Assembly: GCA_021781455.1 (NCBI GenBank)
Contig: JAJXWV010000007.1
Location: forward strand, 1-64,000
Direction of reading: 5' to 3'
Origin: Acidobacteriota bacterium
GTDB taxonomy: Bacteria > Acidobacteriota > Thermoanaerobaculia > Gp7-AA8
DNA length: 64,000 bases
Part shown: positions 17,337 to 26,514 of the stretch, one piece after another
How the letters are laid out: every line of letters starts with the position of its first letter
How positions within the stretch are numbered: position 1 is the first letter of the stretch
Program-made: the position numbers and the translations under genes
Notes under the pieces: model-generated
Databases searched by the model: none
The model's input: only the letters and a program-made list of their open reading frames with translations
Told to the model about the DNA's origin: nothing

Positions 17337-19339
17337 AGCTCGGGCGCTATGAGATCGTCCGCGAACTTGGCAAGGGGGCGATGGGCATCGTCTACCTGGC
17401 CAAGGATCCTCTGATCGGCCGTCTGGTGGCCCTCAAAACGATCCGGCCCGCCGTGCACGGCGACGACGACGAGACCCGCGAATTTCAGCAGCGCTTCATC
17501 CGCGAGGCTCAGGCCGCCGGGATCCTCAACCATCCGGCCATCGTCACCGTCTTCGACATCGGTCAGGACGATTCCAGCGGCGTCTCGTTCATCGCCATGG
17601 AGTATGTCGAGGGGCAGAACCTGAAGGAAGTACTGGCGCAGGGGCGGCCGCTGACGTTCGAACAGATCGGTGACATCATCGGACAGATCGCCGACGCGCT
17701 CGACTTCGCGCACGCCAAGGGAATCATCCACCGCGACGTGAAGCCCGCCAACATCATCCTGGTCGACGGGTTTCGCGCCAAGATCATGGACTTCGGCATC
17801 GCCAAGATCGCCAGCGGCGCGGTGAACCTCACCACCACCGGCCAGTTCCTCGGCACGCCTAACTACATGGCTCCCGAGCAGATCAAGGGCGCACCCGTCG
17901 ACGGGCGAACCGATATCTTCGCCCTGGGCATCTGCCTTTACGAATGTCTGACGCGGCACAAGCCCTTCGGCGGCGATTCGCTCACCTCCATCTCCTACAA
18001 GATCGTGCACGAGCCGTTTCCGCCGTTGCGCGAGATCAACCCTCAGATTCCCGAAGGATTCGAGGACGTCGCCGGGCGGTGCCTGGCGAAGGATCCGACG
18101 AAGCGTTACCAGCGCGCCCGCGATCTGGCCAATGCCCTTCGTGCCGTCATTCGCGGCGAGAAGCCCGCCGTGGCCGAGCCGATGCAGGTCGAGGAGACGA
18201 TCGTCACGCGCGATCACGACAAGATCCCGACCGTCGAAGTTCCCTTCCCGGAAGCGGTCGAGGCCGAAGAGCCGCCCGGGCTGCAGACCAAAGCGTCGGC
18301 CGCCACCGCCCCGCCCGTGGCTGGCGCTGCACCCGCAGCCGCCGGGGTCCCGGCGCGACCCCGACCGCAGATTGCCGCTCAGCTGAAGAAGACCCTCAGC
18401 GGCGTTCGGGCCATGCCTCTGTGGAAGCGGCCCATTCATACGGTGGCGTTCTTCGCGATCATCGGTGTGCTGGTCGTCGGCCTGCTCGCCGCGGTCGACT
18501 CGATCCAGCGCCGGAAAGTTCCCGCCAGGGCCGTAGACGTCAAGGCAGAGGCCCTTCGCGCGCAGCAGCGCACGCTTCGAAATCAGGCAAACGCGCTCAT
18601 CCGTGAGGGTCGCGTCAACGATGCCTATGCGAAGTTTCAGGAACTGAGCAAGATCGCCCCCGCTTCACCAGCGGTCGCTCAGATGCTGCAGAAGCTCGGC
18701 GCCATCCGGCAGCAGGAAGAAGTCAGCCGGCAGCAGGTCGTCCAGGCCAAGCAGAAGTTCGACGAAGGCGTCGGACTTTTCAATCAGAAGAAGTACGCGG
18801 AGTCCATCCCCCTGTTCCAGCAGGCGTTTGATCTCAATCCGAACTCCGACGAGACCGCCGCGTATCTGAAGCTCGCGCAGCATGCGCAGGAGATCTCCGA
18901 GCAGGAGAAGGCGGCCAGGGTCGCGTCGGCGCCGCGGCGGGTCGCGACCGACACCGCTTCGCGAACGGCCTCTGCCGCCAGGACCAGCAATTCGGCTGCG
19001 CGAACGGCCGCGGTCGTGACGCCTGCTCAGCTGACCACGATCTTCAACAGCACCGTCAACGACGGCTACATCATGGTGAAAGCCGGCGGTCAGGTCGTGG
19101 CCCACGAGAATCTCTGGCAGGAGAGCGGACGCTTCTTCAAGCGGAAGATCCCCCGCAACGTCAGCGTCACCAAAGAGCTCACGCCGGCGAACATGGACAT
19201 CGAGATCTGGGTGGTGATCCCGTCGCTGAACATCCAGGAGCACAAGATCATCAAGCAGAACTTTCTGCCGGGAGCCGCCAGGAAGCTCATCGTCAGTTTC
19301 GATCCGCAGAGCAAGAAGTTCGACTACCAGGTCAACTGA
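17333..19339 (+). CDS. PknB-type transmembrane Ser/Thr protein kinase with TPR-like sensor domain
   Basis: A 668-residue Hanks-type kinase. The GTG start at 17333 gives the classic opening KLGRYEIVRELGKGAMG; TTG 17261 would add 24 residues. Catalytic Lys (ALKT, 35), HRDVKPAN (133-140), DFG (153-155) and APE (180-182) are intact. A Pro/Ala-rich linker leads to one transmembrane helix (about 367-387). The part beyond the membrane has two TPR-like helix pairs (LIREGRVNDAYAKFQEL, LFNQKKYAESIPLFQQA) and a C-terminal beta domain. It should sense an envelope signal and phosphorylate cytoplasmic targets. No phosphatase gene is adjacent. Confidence 0.93.
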   Translation: MKLGRYEIVRELGKGAMGIVYLAKDPLIGRLVALKTIRPAVHGDDDETREFQQRFIREAQAAGILNHPAIVTVFDIGQDDSSGVSFIAMEYVEGQNLKEVLAQGRPLTFEQIGDIIGQIADALDFAHAKGIIHRDVKPANIILVDGFRAKIMDFGIAKIASGAVNLTTTGQFLGTPNYMAPEQIKGAPVDGRTDIFALGICLYECLTRHKPFGGDSLTSISYKIVHEPFPPLREINPQIPEGFEDVAGRCLAKDPTKRYQRARDLANALRAVIRGEKPAVAEPMQVEETIVTRDHDKIPTVEVPFPEAVEAEEPPGLQTKASAATAPPVAGAAPAAAGVPARPRPQIAAQLKKTLSGVRAMPLWKRPIHTVAFFAIIGVLVVGLLAAVDSIQRRKVPARAVDVKAEALRAQQRTLRNQANALIREGRVNDAYAKFQELSKIAPASPAVAQMLQKLGAIRQQEEVSRQQVVQAKQKFDEGVGLFNQKKYAESIPLFQQAFDLNPNSDETAAYLKLAQHAQEISEQEKAARVASAPRRVATDTASRTASAARTSNSAARTAAVVTPAQLTTIFNSTVNDGYIMVKAGGQVVAHENLWQESGRFFKRKIPRNVSVTKELTPANMDIEIWVVIPSLNIQEHKIIKQNFLPGAARKLIVSFDPQSKKFDYQVN

Positions 19340-19437
19340 ACGCAGGACCGGCAGCGCCGGCTCTGCGAAGGTCTGAGTGCCAGTGCCGGACACGGGCTCC
19401 ACAGGTTGCACACTCAGTCGTCACTCAGCACTCGATC

Positions 19438-20400
19438 ATGTCTCGACGTCCAGCCATTGAACCTCACGATTCCTCCCGCGAAGTCGACTTCGCGATGGCG
19501 TCGCGCGATGAGCTCTGGTATCGCGGGAAGTGCCTTGAGCGCATACGAGGCCATGGCGTGGCCCGGCAGCGCGGCAGTCGTATCGAAGCCACCGACGCTC
19601 GTGACGACGCGTTGATGCGCCTCTGCGGTGAGGACATGGGCGTTCTCCGCGAGATTGCGCAGGGGATAGGCGATGGGCGCGTGCGGGCCATTGCCGTCGC
19701 GCGGAGAATCGACGGGACGATCGTGCGGGAGAAGACGATGACGGTCAGCATCCGGCATGTATCGATCGTCACCTCGCCCGAGCTCGCCTCGCGAGATGCT
19801 GCCTTTCTGAGAGAGCTCGTCGCCTCCGAGGCAAAGATGGCCTTTCGCAAGCTGCCCATTCTCTGGAAGAACGGCTCGGCCGCCGTTCTCCTGCACGAGG
19901 CAGTCGGCCACGCCGCCGAGCATGCTGCACCGCGCGTCGAATGGCCTTCCTGGCTGCGCGTTTCCGACGAGCCGGCGATCGCGATCGATGACTGCGGTGA
20001 TGAGCCGCGGCCCGCCGATCTTCTGTCCGAGCCTCCGTCCTGCTCCCGCCGCGAGTCGTTCCGAGACGTGCCGCTTCGGAGGATGACCACGCTCGTGGCG
20101 CGCCAGAACGGCGCCGTACTCGAGATTCCGGACGAGCACATCGAGGTGCACCTCGTGGCCGGTGGTGGTTACGACGCGCTGACCGACACCGTGCTCGTGA
20201 ACGTCTCGATTGCCGATCTCGTCCACGACGGCAAGCGGCACCGCATGCGCCCTTTCAAGATCCTCGAGCCGCGGACCTCGATCGCGAAGTCGCTCTGCGG
20301 CGCAACCGGAGAGCCGATCCGCTATCCCGGCGTGATCTGCTCGCGCGAAGGGCAGGAAATCGTGGTGGGATCGTTTGCGCCGGTGATGATGACCTCATGA
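19438..20400 (+). CDS. Minimal TldD-like metalloprotease
   Basis: A 320-residue protein related to TldD, which matures peptides such as microcin B17 with its partner TldE. HEAVGHAAEH at 153-162 matches the TldD zinc helix (HEAVGH), RRESFRDVPLRRM at 204-216 matches the TldD segment RRESYAHLPMPRM, and Cys301 in the GVICSREGQ segment corresponds to the GVCGKEGQ cysteine that completes the metal site. TldD is about 480 residues, so most of the N-terminal domain is missing or reduced. It overlaps the next, unrecognised gene by ATGA. The usual partner TldE/PmbA is not in the window. Confidence 0.75.
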   Translation: MSRRPAIEPHDSSREVDFAMASRDELWYRGKCLERIRGHGVARQRGSRIEATDARDDALMRLCGEDMGVLREIAQGIGDGRVRAIAVARRIDGTIVREKTMTVSIRHVSIVTSPELASRDAAFLRELVASEAKMAFRKLPILWKNGSAAVLLHEAVGHAAEHAAPRVEWPSWLRVSDEPAIAIDDCGDEPRPADLLSEPPSCSRRESFRDVPLRRMTTLVARQNGAVLEIPDEHIEVHLVAGGGYDALTDTVLVNVSIADLVHDGKRHRMRPFKILEPRTSIAKSLCGATGEPIRYPGVICSREGQEIVVGSFAPVMMTS

Positions 20401-21230
20401 GCGAGATCTACCGGAAGCACGGTCGCGTGGCGCGATTCGAAGACGGCCACACGGTCATCGTCGACGAGGCGGGCGAGGCCATCGAGATCGGCCGCGAGTT
20501 CGAGGCCCGGCCGCTGGAAGACAAAGTCGCGCTGCCCGACATCGACGCCGCGGCGGTGGAGCGGGCAGCACACGAGATCCGCCGTCTGGTGAAGCCGCAT
20601 CGCATCGAACGCCTCATCGTCAGCGACGGTGTCGCAGAGCACGAGTTCAACGGCGTCCACTGGACCGAAGCCTCACGGCGCATTCACCTGTCGCTCACGC
20701 ACCGCGATTTCCGCGTTCTGATCGACCGCGGCGACTTCGACCTGCACGACATCGAGCGAATCGCGAGCGCCCTCGGCCGTGCCCAGGCCGAGCGCGAGGC
20801 CCCTCCCCGCATCCGGACCGCCCCCAACGTCTCCGCCGCGCTCCTGCCGTCGCTTCCCACGATCGCTCCCCCCAGCGTCGAGCTCTGGCAGAGGGATGGC
20901 GGCCGCGACGGCAAGGGGAAGCCGATCCGGGAAGAGCAGCTCACCTCGCCGCCCTGGAGCAACTGGTACCGCCCCAGCTACCGCGTGCGGCCTGTGAGGA
21001 TGCCGTTCAACATCCAGGCGCGCTGCGAGGTGAAGACGGTCGACACCGACGTTCCCCAGGCCGTGGCCATCCTCGCTCAGACCGAGGGCGTGATGATGCG
21101 CGTGCTCATCCTCGACGGGGAAGTGTCGTATCCCGCCACAGTCCGGCTGTCGCGCATCGACGCCGTCACGGAAGAGGTGACGTGGTATCCGTACAGTGCC
21201 GGCGCGCTGGGTGCGGAAATGATGCTTTAG
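20397..21230 (+). CDS. Protein of unknown function paired with the mini-TldD
   Basis: A 277-residue protein whose ATG overlaps the stop of the mini-TldD gene, so the two are probably made together. It has no signal, membrane segment or HExxH motif. An N-terminal beta-rich part (RVARFEDGHTVIVDEAGEAI), a central helical stretch and a C-terminal domain with RPSYRVRPVRMPFNIQARCEV and EVTWYPYSAGALG can be seen, but no family is recognised. By position it may replace TldE as the partner subunit, or be the substrate-recognition or scaffold protein. That is inference. Confidence 0.65.
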   Translation: MSEIYRKHGRVARFEDGHTVIVDEAGEAIEIGREFEARPLEDKVALPDIDAAAVERAAHEIRRLVKPHRIERLIVSDGVAEHEFNGVHWTEASRRIHLSLTHRDFRVLIDRGDFDLHDIERIASALGRAQAEREAPPRIRTAPNVSAALLPSLPTIAPPSVELWQRDGGRDGKGKPIREEQLTSPPWSNWYRPSYRVRPVRMPFNIQARCEVKTVDTDVPQAVAILAQTEGVMMRVLILDGEVSYPATVRLSRIDAVTEEVTWYPYSAGALGAEMML

Positions 21231-21242
21231 AATCGCGGCACG

Positions 21243-21509
21243 ATGACGACCACGGCGAACAAGCAGATCGAGTTTCTGGCCCGGGCCATCGTGAACCGGC
21301 TGGAGGACCGCGGATTCGTCGAGTTTGGCGACGCCGAGGAAGGCATTCAGATCGCCGCACAGACTCTGGGCGACAACTTCGCCGCCGTCGACGCCTTCGA
21401 GCAGGAAGCGCGGAGCAGGCTGACCCGCGACCTCGGACGCGAGCCGCGAACCGATGAAGTCGAAGGCGAGATGCAGCGCCTCGCCGCCGAGCACAAGTTC
21501 ACGCTGTAG
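21243..21509 (+). CDS. DUF507-like small protein
   Basis: An 88-residue helical, charged protein. The opening [21 protein letters not shown] resembles the N-terminal part of DUF507 proteins, small cytoplasmic proteins of unknown function. TAGAAT ends 9 nt before the ATG (its first bases are the stop codon of the previous gene) and there is no Shine-Dalgarno, suggesting a leaderless start. The stop codon is followed at once by the large GGTTCCTC word array. Confidence 0.65.
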   Translation: MTTTANKQIEFLARAIVNRLEDRGFVEFGDAEEGIQIAAQTLGDNFAAVDAFEQEARSRLTRDLGREPRTDEVEGEMQRLAAEHKFTL

Positions 21510-21690
21510 TTCCTCGGTTCCTCGGTTCCTCGGTTCCTCGGTTCCCACGATGCACCCGAGGAACCGAGGAACCAGGAACCAGGAACCAGGAACCAGGAAC
21601 CGAGGAACCAGGAACCGAGGAACCAGGAACCGAGGAACCAGGAACCAGGAACCGAGGAACCGAGGAACCAGGAACCATGAACCAGGACCA
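21510..21690. repeat. Inverted word array (GGTTCCTC / GAGGAACC) before pccB
   Basis: Four GGTTCCTC words are followed, after a short TTCCCACGATGCACC spacer, by more than fifteen copies of GAGGAACC or CAGGAACC in the opposite direction. The array fills the gap between the DUF507-like gene and pccB. Because its word has no stop in one frame, it extends the pccB reading frame upstream to 21454, but that extension is almost certainly not translated. The same word flanks the four-helix-bundle gene at 40233-40293 and 40701-40749. Confidence 0.9.
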
Positions 21691-21723
21691 CGAACCAAAA
21701 ACCCGAAGGAACGAAAAGCCGAA

Positions 21724-23259
21724 ATGAACCCTCCCATTCACAACAAGCTCGAGGAGCTCGAATCGCGAAAGCGCGAGAGTGAGCTCGGCGGCGGCCAGGC
21801 TCGCATCGACCGGCAGCACAACGAGGGCAAGCTCACCGCGCGCGAGCGCATCGCGCTTCTCTTCGACCCCGGCTCGTTCCAGGAGATCGACCAGCTCGTC
21901 GTCCACAGGTGCACCGACTTCGGTCTGGAGAAGCAGCGCGTGCCGGGCGACGGCGTAGTCACCGGCTACGGCACCGTTCGCGGACGTCTCGTCTATGCCT
22001 TCGCTCAGGACTTCACCGTGTTCGGCGGATCGCTCAGCGAAGCCTACGCGTCGAAGATCGTGAAGATCATGGACCTGGCCATGCGCAACGGAGCCCCGGT
22101 GGTCGGCCTCAACGATTCCGGCGGCGCCCGGATTCAGGAAGGCGTGATGTCGCTGGCCGGATACGCGGACATCTTTCTCCGCAATACCCTGGCCTCGGGA
22201 GTCATCCCGCAGGTCTCCGCGATCATGGGACCCTGCGCCGGGGGCGCCGTTTATTCGCCGGCCATCACCGATTTCATCCTGATGGTGAAGGGCACCAGCT
22301 ACATGTTCGTCACCGGCCCCGACGTCATCAAGACCGTGACGCACGAGGAAGTCACGAAGGAGAAGTTAGGCGGCGCAGACACGCACAATCAGATCTCCGG
22401 AGTGGCGCAGTTCTCGGCCGACAGCGACGAGGATTGCCTGGCCATGATCCGTGAGCTGCTCTCCTACCTGCCCCAGAACAACCTCGAGGATCCGCCGCGG
22501 GTGGCTGCAGACGACGACATCAATCGCGTCGATCCCCAGCTGGACGCCTTCATCCCGGAGAGCGCCAACCAGCCCTACGAGATGCGCGAGCTGATCCGGA
22601 CCATCGCCGACGAGGGCCAGTTCCTCGAGGTGCATCAGGACTTCGCCAGGAACATCGTCGTCGGCTTTCTCCGGCTCGACGGTCATTCCATCGGGGTCGT
22701 CGCCAACCAGCCCGCGTTTCTGGCCGGTGTTCTCGACATCAACGCCTCTAGAAAAGGAGCGCGTTTCGTTCGCTTCTGCGACGCCTTCAACATCCCTCTG
22801 CTCGTGCTCGAGGATGTCCCCGGATTTCTGCCGGGCACGGATCAGGAGTATGGCGGGATCATCATCCATGGCGCGAAGCTGCTGTTCGCCCTCGCCGAGG
22901 CGACGGTTCCGAAAGTCACGGTGATCACCCGCAAGGCCTACGGCGGCGCGTATTGCGTGATGAACTCCAAGCACATCCGTGCGGACATGAACTACGCCTA
23001 TCCCACTGCCGAGATCGCCGTCATGGGCGCGGAAGGTGCGGTGAACATCCTCTATCGCGGGTCCCCCGGAGACCGCCAGCAGAAGATCGAGGAGTACAAG
23101 CAGAAGTTCGCCAACCCCTACATCGCAGCCGAGCGGGGATACGTCGACGAGATCATCGAGCCGCGCTTCACGCGGCGGAAGCTGATCACCGCCTTCGCCA
23201 TGCTGCGCAACAAGAGGGACAAGAACCCGCCCAAGAAACACGGGAACATCCCCCTGTGA
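21724..23259 (+). CDS. pccB: Propionyl-CoA / acyl-CoA carboxylase carboxyltransferase subunit
   Basis: A 511-residue biotin-dependent carboxyltransferase of the PccB/AccD5/MmdA group. It transfers CO2 from carboxybiotin to propionyl-CoA or a related acyl-CoA. The start ATG 21724 begins [16 protein letters not shown], as usual for the family. Glycine-rich carboxybiotin and acyl-CoA sites are present ([18 protein letters not shown] near 145, [13 protein letters not shown] near 175, [14 protein letters not shown] near 410). Length is normal. The biotin carboxylase/BCCP subunit is not adjacent. The upstream word array ends about 35 nt before the start; AAGGA at about 21708 is the only ribosome-site candidate. 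Confidence 0.93.
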   Translation: MNPPIHNKLEELESRKRESELGGGQARIDRQHNEGKLTARERIALLFDPGSFQEIDQLVVHRCTDFGLEKQRVPGDGVVTGYGTVRGRLVYAFAQDFTVFGGSLSEAYASKIVKIMDLAMRNGAPVVGLNDSGGARIQEGVMSLAGYADIFLRNTLASGVIPQVSAIMGPCAGGAVYSPAITDFILMVKGTSYMFVTGPDVIKTVTHEEVTKEKLGGADTHNQISGVAQFSADSDEDCLAMIRELLSYLPQNNLEDPPRVAADDDINRVDPQLDAFIPESANQPYEMRELIRTIADEGQFLEVHQDFARNIVVGFLRLDGHSIGVVANQPAFLAGVLDINASRKGARFVRFCDAFNIPLLVLEDVPGFLPGTDQEYGGIIIHGAKLLFALAEATVPKVTVITRKAYGGAYCVMNSKHIRADMNYAYPTAEIAVMGAEGAVNILYRGSPGDRQQKIEEYKQKFANPYIAAERGYVDEIIEPRFTRRKLITAFAMLRNKRDKNPPKKHGNIPL

Positions 23260-23536
23260 GTCGAGGCGAATGTTGAATGTTGAACCGGGGAGGGTCCTCT
23301 TTGGGAAGGGTGGCCCTCTCTAAGTCGCAGGCAGAGAGGAGGCGGGTCGCAGGCCGCCCTCCCGCCGGTTGCCCCCGACCTGCCGTCCGCGAGCTGCGAT
23401 CTCTCCACCGGAATAGCCCCTCCCTCTGAACCGTTGTCCGTCAAGCACTTCGCTGCGGTCCAGCTCACTGCCGGGCTCGTTGCGCCTTTCGGGCGCGGTG
23501 TGCTACAAAGCGCAGTTCTATTTCTCGGAGGTCGTT
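23260..23536. other. Gap upstream of rplU with a candidate promoter
   Basis: No gene is seen. An AATGTTGAATGTTGAA direct repeat lies at 23268-23284; a related word recurs at 63810. TTGCGC at about 23479 and TACAAA 18 nt later are the best candidate -35 and -10 for the L21-L27 operon. No leader attenuator is clear. Confidence 0.4.
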
Positions 23537-23854
23537 GTGTACGCCATCATTCGGTCGGGTGGAAAGCAGTACCGGGTTGCTCAGGGCGATGTCTTCCGCG
23601 TCGAGCGGGACGCGCTCGCGAGCGCAAAAGACGAAAAAATCACGTTCGGCGAAGTGCTGATGATCGGTGGCGACAAGCCTCAGGTCGGCAGCCCGCTGGT
23701 TTCCGGTGCCTCGGTGGTGGCCACGATCCTCGGTGAGGAGCGCGGCGAGAAGATCATCGTCTTCCGGAAGAAGCGCCGGAAGAACCACGCCAAGCGGATG
23801 CACGGGCACCGTCAGGACATGGTGGAAGTTCGTATCGAGAGCATCAACGTCTGA
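23537..23854 (+). CDS. rplU: 50S ribosomal protein L21
   Basis: A 105-residue large-subunit protein that binds 23S rRNA near domain I and contacts L20. The start is GTG 23537, which gives [14 protein letters not shown], the usual L21 opening, and has CGGAGG upstream; the frame is open to 23480, but that leader is not part of L21. The basic loop [18 protein letters not shown] is typical. First gene of rplU-rpmA-obg. Confidence 0.97.
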   Translation: MYAIIRSGGKQYRVAQGDVFRVERDALASAKDEKITFGEVLMIGGDKPQVGSPLVSGASVVATILGEERGEKIIVFRKKRRKNHAKRMHGHRQDMVEVRIESINV

Positions 23855-23898
23855 TTCCGAGGCACAGGCTCGGTCCTGCGCCGTCGAGGGGGTTCCAA

Positions 23899-24162
23899 AT
23901 GGCTCATAAAAAGGGACAAGGCTCATCGCGCAACGGTCGCGATTCGCAGCCGAAGATGCTGGGCGTGAAGCGCTTTGCCGGCCAGTTCGTGACCGGCGGA
24001 TCGATCATCGTTCGCCAGCGCGGTACGAAGTTCTATCCCGGCGTGAACGTCGGTATCGGTCGCGATCACACGTTGTTCGCCAAGATCGACGGCATCGTGC
24101 AGTTCCAGGACAAAGGCGAGCGCGGCCGATTCGTGACCGTCACGCCCGTCGTAGCCCAGTAG
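23899..24162 (+). CDS. rpmA: 50S ribosomal protein L27
   Basis: An 87-residue protein whose N-terminus [16 protein letters not shown] reaches the peptidyl-transferase centre in other bacteria. There is no N-terminal cleavable extension of the Firmicutes type. [20 protein letters not shown] and the C-terminal beta part are standard. It lies 44 nt after rplU. Its stop codon overlaps the left arm of the inverted repeat at 24161-24233. Confidence 0.97.
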   Translation: MAHKKGQGSSRNGRDSQPKMLGVKRFAGQFVTGGSIIVRQRGTKFYPGVNVGIGRDHTLFAKIDGIVQFQDKGERGRFVTVTPVVAQ

Positions 24163-24233
24163 GGACGCGCAGCAGCGCGTCCGCAGCCTGGTTCGCGGGA
24201 TCGAGAGTTGCGGACGCGCTGCTGTGTGTCCCT
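24161..24233. repeat. 24-bp inverted repeat after rpmA
   Basis: The arms 24161-24184 and 24210-24233 (GGGACGCGCAGCAGCGCGTC type) pair over 24 bp with two G-T mismatches. The left arm contains the last base pair of the rpmA stop codon. A relative of the same word (GGACGCGCGGCGGCGCGTTC) lies at 33384 after the DUF481 gene. It may act as a terminator or mRNA-end protector. Confidence 0.8.
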
Positions 24234-24258
24234 GCAAATTGGTACCTGCCGATTCGAG

Positions 24259-24287
24259 ACGCCGCTCATGGGGCGGCGTTTTCATTT
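24259..24287 (+). terminator. Intrinsic terminator after rpmA
   Basis: ACGCCGCTC-ATG-GGGCGGCGT forms a 9-bp stem followed by TTTTCATTTT. It separates rplU-rpmA from obg, which then probably has its own promoter in 24290-24390. Confidence 0.88.
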
Positions 24288-24394
24288 TCTGACGAAGCTG
24301 TTCGGCGCTATCCTCTTTTCGTGTTGAGCTCCCGCCTGCTGCCCTCAGCCTGCTACCCGCTGTCTCTTGGCGTGTCGCTCGCAACCTGCTACTG

Positions 24395-25465
24395 ATGATG
24401 TTCATCGACCAGGCGACGATCCGAGCAAAGGCCGGCGACGGCGGGAGGGGCTGCGTCGCGTTCCGACGCGAGAAGTTCGTCCCGAAGGGCGGGCCCTCCG
24501 GCGGCGACGGCGGCAACGGCGGCTCGGTCTGGATCGCCGCATCCAGGCGTCTGAACACCCTGTACCACCTGCAGTTCCATCGGGAGTGGAAGGGTGGCCG
24601 CGGCGAGCACGGCATGGGCTCGAACTGTTCGGGTGAGTCTGCCCCGGACGTGGTCATCGAGCTGCCGATCGGGTCGATCGTACGGGACGCGGCTACGGGC
24701 GAGCTCATCGCCGACCTCGCCCACGACGGCGAGCGTGTCCTCGTCGCCAAGGGCGGCCGGGGCGGGTGGGGCAACCAGCATTTCGCGACGGCGACGCGGC
24801 AGGCTCCGCGTTTCGCGCAGCCGGGCGAGCCCGGAGAGGAGCGCGAGCTGCAGGTCGAGCTCAAGCTCATCGCCGACGTCGGGATCGTCGGCCTGCCGAA
24901 CGCCGGGAAGTCGACGCTCATCTCCGTGATCAGCGCGGCCAGGCCGAAGATCGCCGACTATCCATTCACGACGCTCATACCGAACCTCGGTGTCGTAACG
25001 GCCGATGATGACCAGACTTTCGTCGTGGCCGATATTCCGGGGCTCATCGAGGGCGCGCACGAAGGGCACGGCCTCGGCGATCAGTTCCTCCGTCACGTCG
25101 AGCGTTGTGCGCTGCTGCTGCACCTGGTCGATCTGTCCGCCGATGATCATCCCGATAAGGACGCCGAAGTGATCGCCCGTGAGCTCGAGCTTTACTCGAA
25201 GACGCTGGCCGCGAAATCCCGGATCGTCTGCGGCTCGAAGGTCGATTCGGCGATCGAAGGAAACTCGGAGAAGGTGCGCTCGTACGCGGAGAAGAACGGA
25301 TTCGCCTACGCCGAGGTCTCGGCAGTCACTGGCGCAGGCGTTCGCGATCTGGTACGAACGCTGGCCGGGCTCGTCCGTGAACATCGGGCGGTCGAGAGCG
25401 TGGAAGAGCAGGTGAGCTCGCCGGCGGGCACGATTGAAGGAGAACCGTCGCTTCACCGGGGATGA
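24395..25465 (+). CDS. obg: GTPase Obg (CgtA)
   Basis: A 356-residue ribosome-assembly GTPase. The N-terminal glycine-rich Obg fold is complete (AKAGDGGRGCVAFRREK, GGPSGGDGGNGGSV), followed by the G domain with GLPNAGKST, DIPGLIEGAHEG and the family's TTLIPNLGVV switch. Start is ATG 24395 or the next ATG at 24398. The C-terminal extension is short. It overlaps no other gene; nadD begins 10 nt after its stop codon. Confidence 0.96.
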   Translation: MMFIDQATIRAKAGDGGRGCVAFRREKFVPKGGPSGGDGGNGGSVWIAASRRLNTLYHLQFHREWKGGRGEHGMGSNCSGESAPDVVIELPIGSIVRDAATGELIADLAHDGERVLVAKGGRGGWGNQHFATATRQAPRFAQPGEPGEERELQVELKLIADVGIVGLPNAGKSTLISVISAARPKIADYPFTTLIPNLGVVTADDDQTFVVADIPGLIEGAHEGHGLGDQFLRHVERCALLLHLVDLSADDHPDKDAEVIARELELYSKTLAAKSRIVCGSKVDSAIEGNSEKVRSYAEKNGFAYAEVSAVTGAGVRDLVRTLAGLVREHRAVESVEEQVSSPAGTIEGEPSLHRG

Positions 25466-25475
25466 CGCGAAAAGA

Positions 25476-26105
25476 ATGAAGATCGGCATCTGCGGCGGCA
25501 CATTCGATCCCTTCCATCGAGGGCACCTCGACCCGATCGTCGCCGTCCGCGAAGAGATGCAGTGGGAGCGGATTCTCTACGTTCCGACCCACCGCCAGCC
25601 CTTCAAACTCGGCCGGGACAGCGCCTCGGGATACCACCGATTCGCCATGGCGGCGCTGGCCACCCGCGACATCGATTACGTCTGGATCCTGCCGTGGGAG
25701 CTCGAGCGCGAGGAGGTGTCGTATACCGTCGACACCCTCGAGCATCTGCGCGGAACCTATCCGGACGCCACGCTGGACTGGATCATCGGCGACGACAACG
25801 TGTCGAGGCTCGGGGAGTGGAAATCGCTCCAGCGCATTCTGGAGCTGGCGAACTTCGTCGTCCTCAGCCGCGGAAGCGAAGCGGTCCTGCCGATGATCGA
25901 CGCGCTCGAGCCGAAGAGCGCTGTCGTTCGCGAAGCCAGACAGCGCAGCACGCATGGCGCGATCGTCTTCGCGCGCAATGCCACCGTTCCCATCTCCTCG
26001 ACTGAAATCCGAAAGCGAGTTCGCGCCGGCGAGCCGATCGAAGCCTTGGTCGACGCTCGCGTGTCGCATTACATTGACCATTACGGACTGTACCGTGCTT
26101 CATGA
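25476..26105 (+). CDS. nadD: Nicotinate-nucleotide adenylyltransferase
   Basis: A 209-residue enzyme that adenylates nicotinate mononucleotide to deamido-NAD in NAD synthesis. The start is set at ATG 25476, directly before KIGICGGTFDPFHRGH, the nucleotidyltransferase T/HxGH signature. The ISSTEIRKR motif near the C-terminus completes the ATP site. The frame is open to 25434 inside obg, but that part is not conserved. It lies 10 nt after obg and 10 nt before rsfS, a common bacterial order. Confidence 0.96.
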   Translation: MKIGICGGTFDPFHRGHLDPIVAVREEMQWERILYVPTHRQPFKLGRDSASGYHRFAMAALATRDIDYVWILPWELEREEVSYTVDTLEHLRGTYPDATLDWIIGDDNVSRLGEWKSLQRILELANFVVLSRGSEAVLPMIDALEPKSAVVREARQRSTHGAIVFARNATVPISSTEIRKRVRAGEPIEALVDARVSHYIDHYGLYRAS

Positions 26106-26115
26106 AGGGGACCAC

Positions 26116-26514
26116 GTGAACGATCCGATTGAAAACCGCGTTCGTCTTGCAGTGGCAGCAGCACTCGACAAGAAGACTTTTGACCTCGATGTCCTCTCCG
26201 TCGGCGAGCTGACGTCGATTGCCGACTACTTCATCCTGGCGTCGGCCAGCAACGAGCGGCAGGCCCAGGCGATCGCGGACAGCGTGCAGGAGAGGCTTCG
26301 CCAGGAGCTGCGGGTCAAGCCGCTGCTCGTGGAAGGGACGACGCCCGGGCGCTGGATCCTTCTCGATTTCGGCGATTTCATCTTTCACATCTTCACCGAG
26401 GACACCCGTCGCTTCTACGGCCTGGAGCGTCTCTGGGGTGATGCGCCGAACGTGACGGCCGAGTTCACGAACGAGGCCGAGCCGCGGCGGCATGCTCTCA
26501 AAAAGACGTCGTGA
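26116..26514 (+). CDS. rsfS: Ribosomal silencing factor RsfS
   Basis: A 132-residue RsfS/Iojap protein that binds L14 and blocks subunit joining in starvation. It starts at GTG 26116 after GAAGGGG. The family core KKTFDLDVLSVGELTSIADYFILASA and the GRWILLDFGDFIFHIF segment are clear. The C-terminal tail is a little longer than usual and overlaps the next gene by 23 nt. The frame upstream of 26116 runs inside nadD and is not part of the protein. Confidence 0.96.
   Translation: MNDPIENRVRLAVAAALDKKTFDLDVLSVGELTSIADYFILASASNERQAQAIADSVQERLRQELRVKPLLVEGTTPGRWILLDFGDFIFHIFTEDTRRFYGLERLWGDAPNVTAEFTNEAEPRRHALKKTS

Noticed and set aside
21454-21723. N-terminal extension of pccB encoded by the GGTTCC array
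   Set aside because: The extension is a repeat of a few residues (Arg, Asn, Gly, Thr, Pro, Glu) produced by the DNA word. The family starts at ATG 21724.
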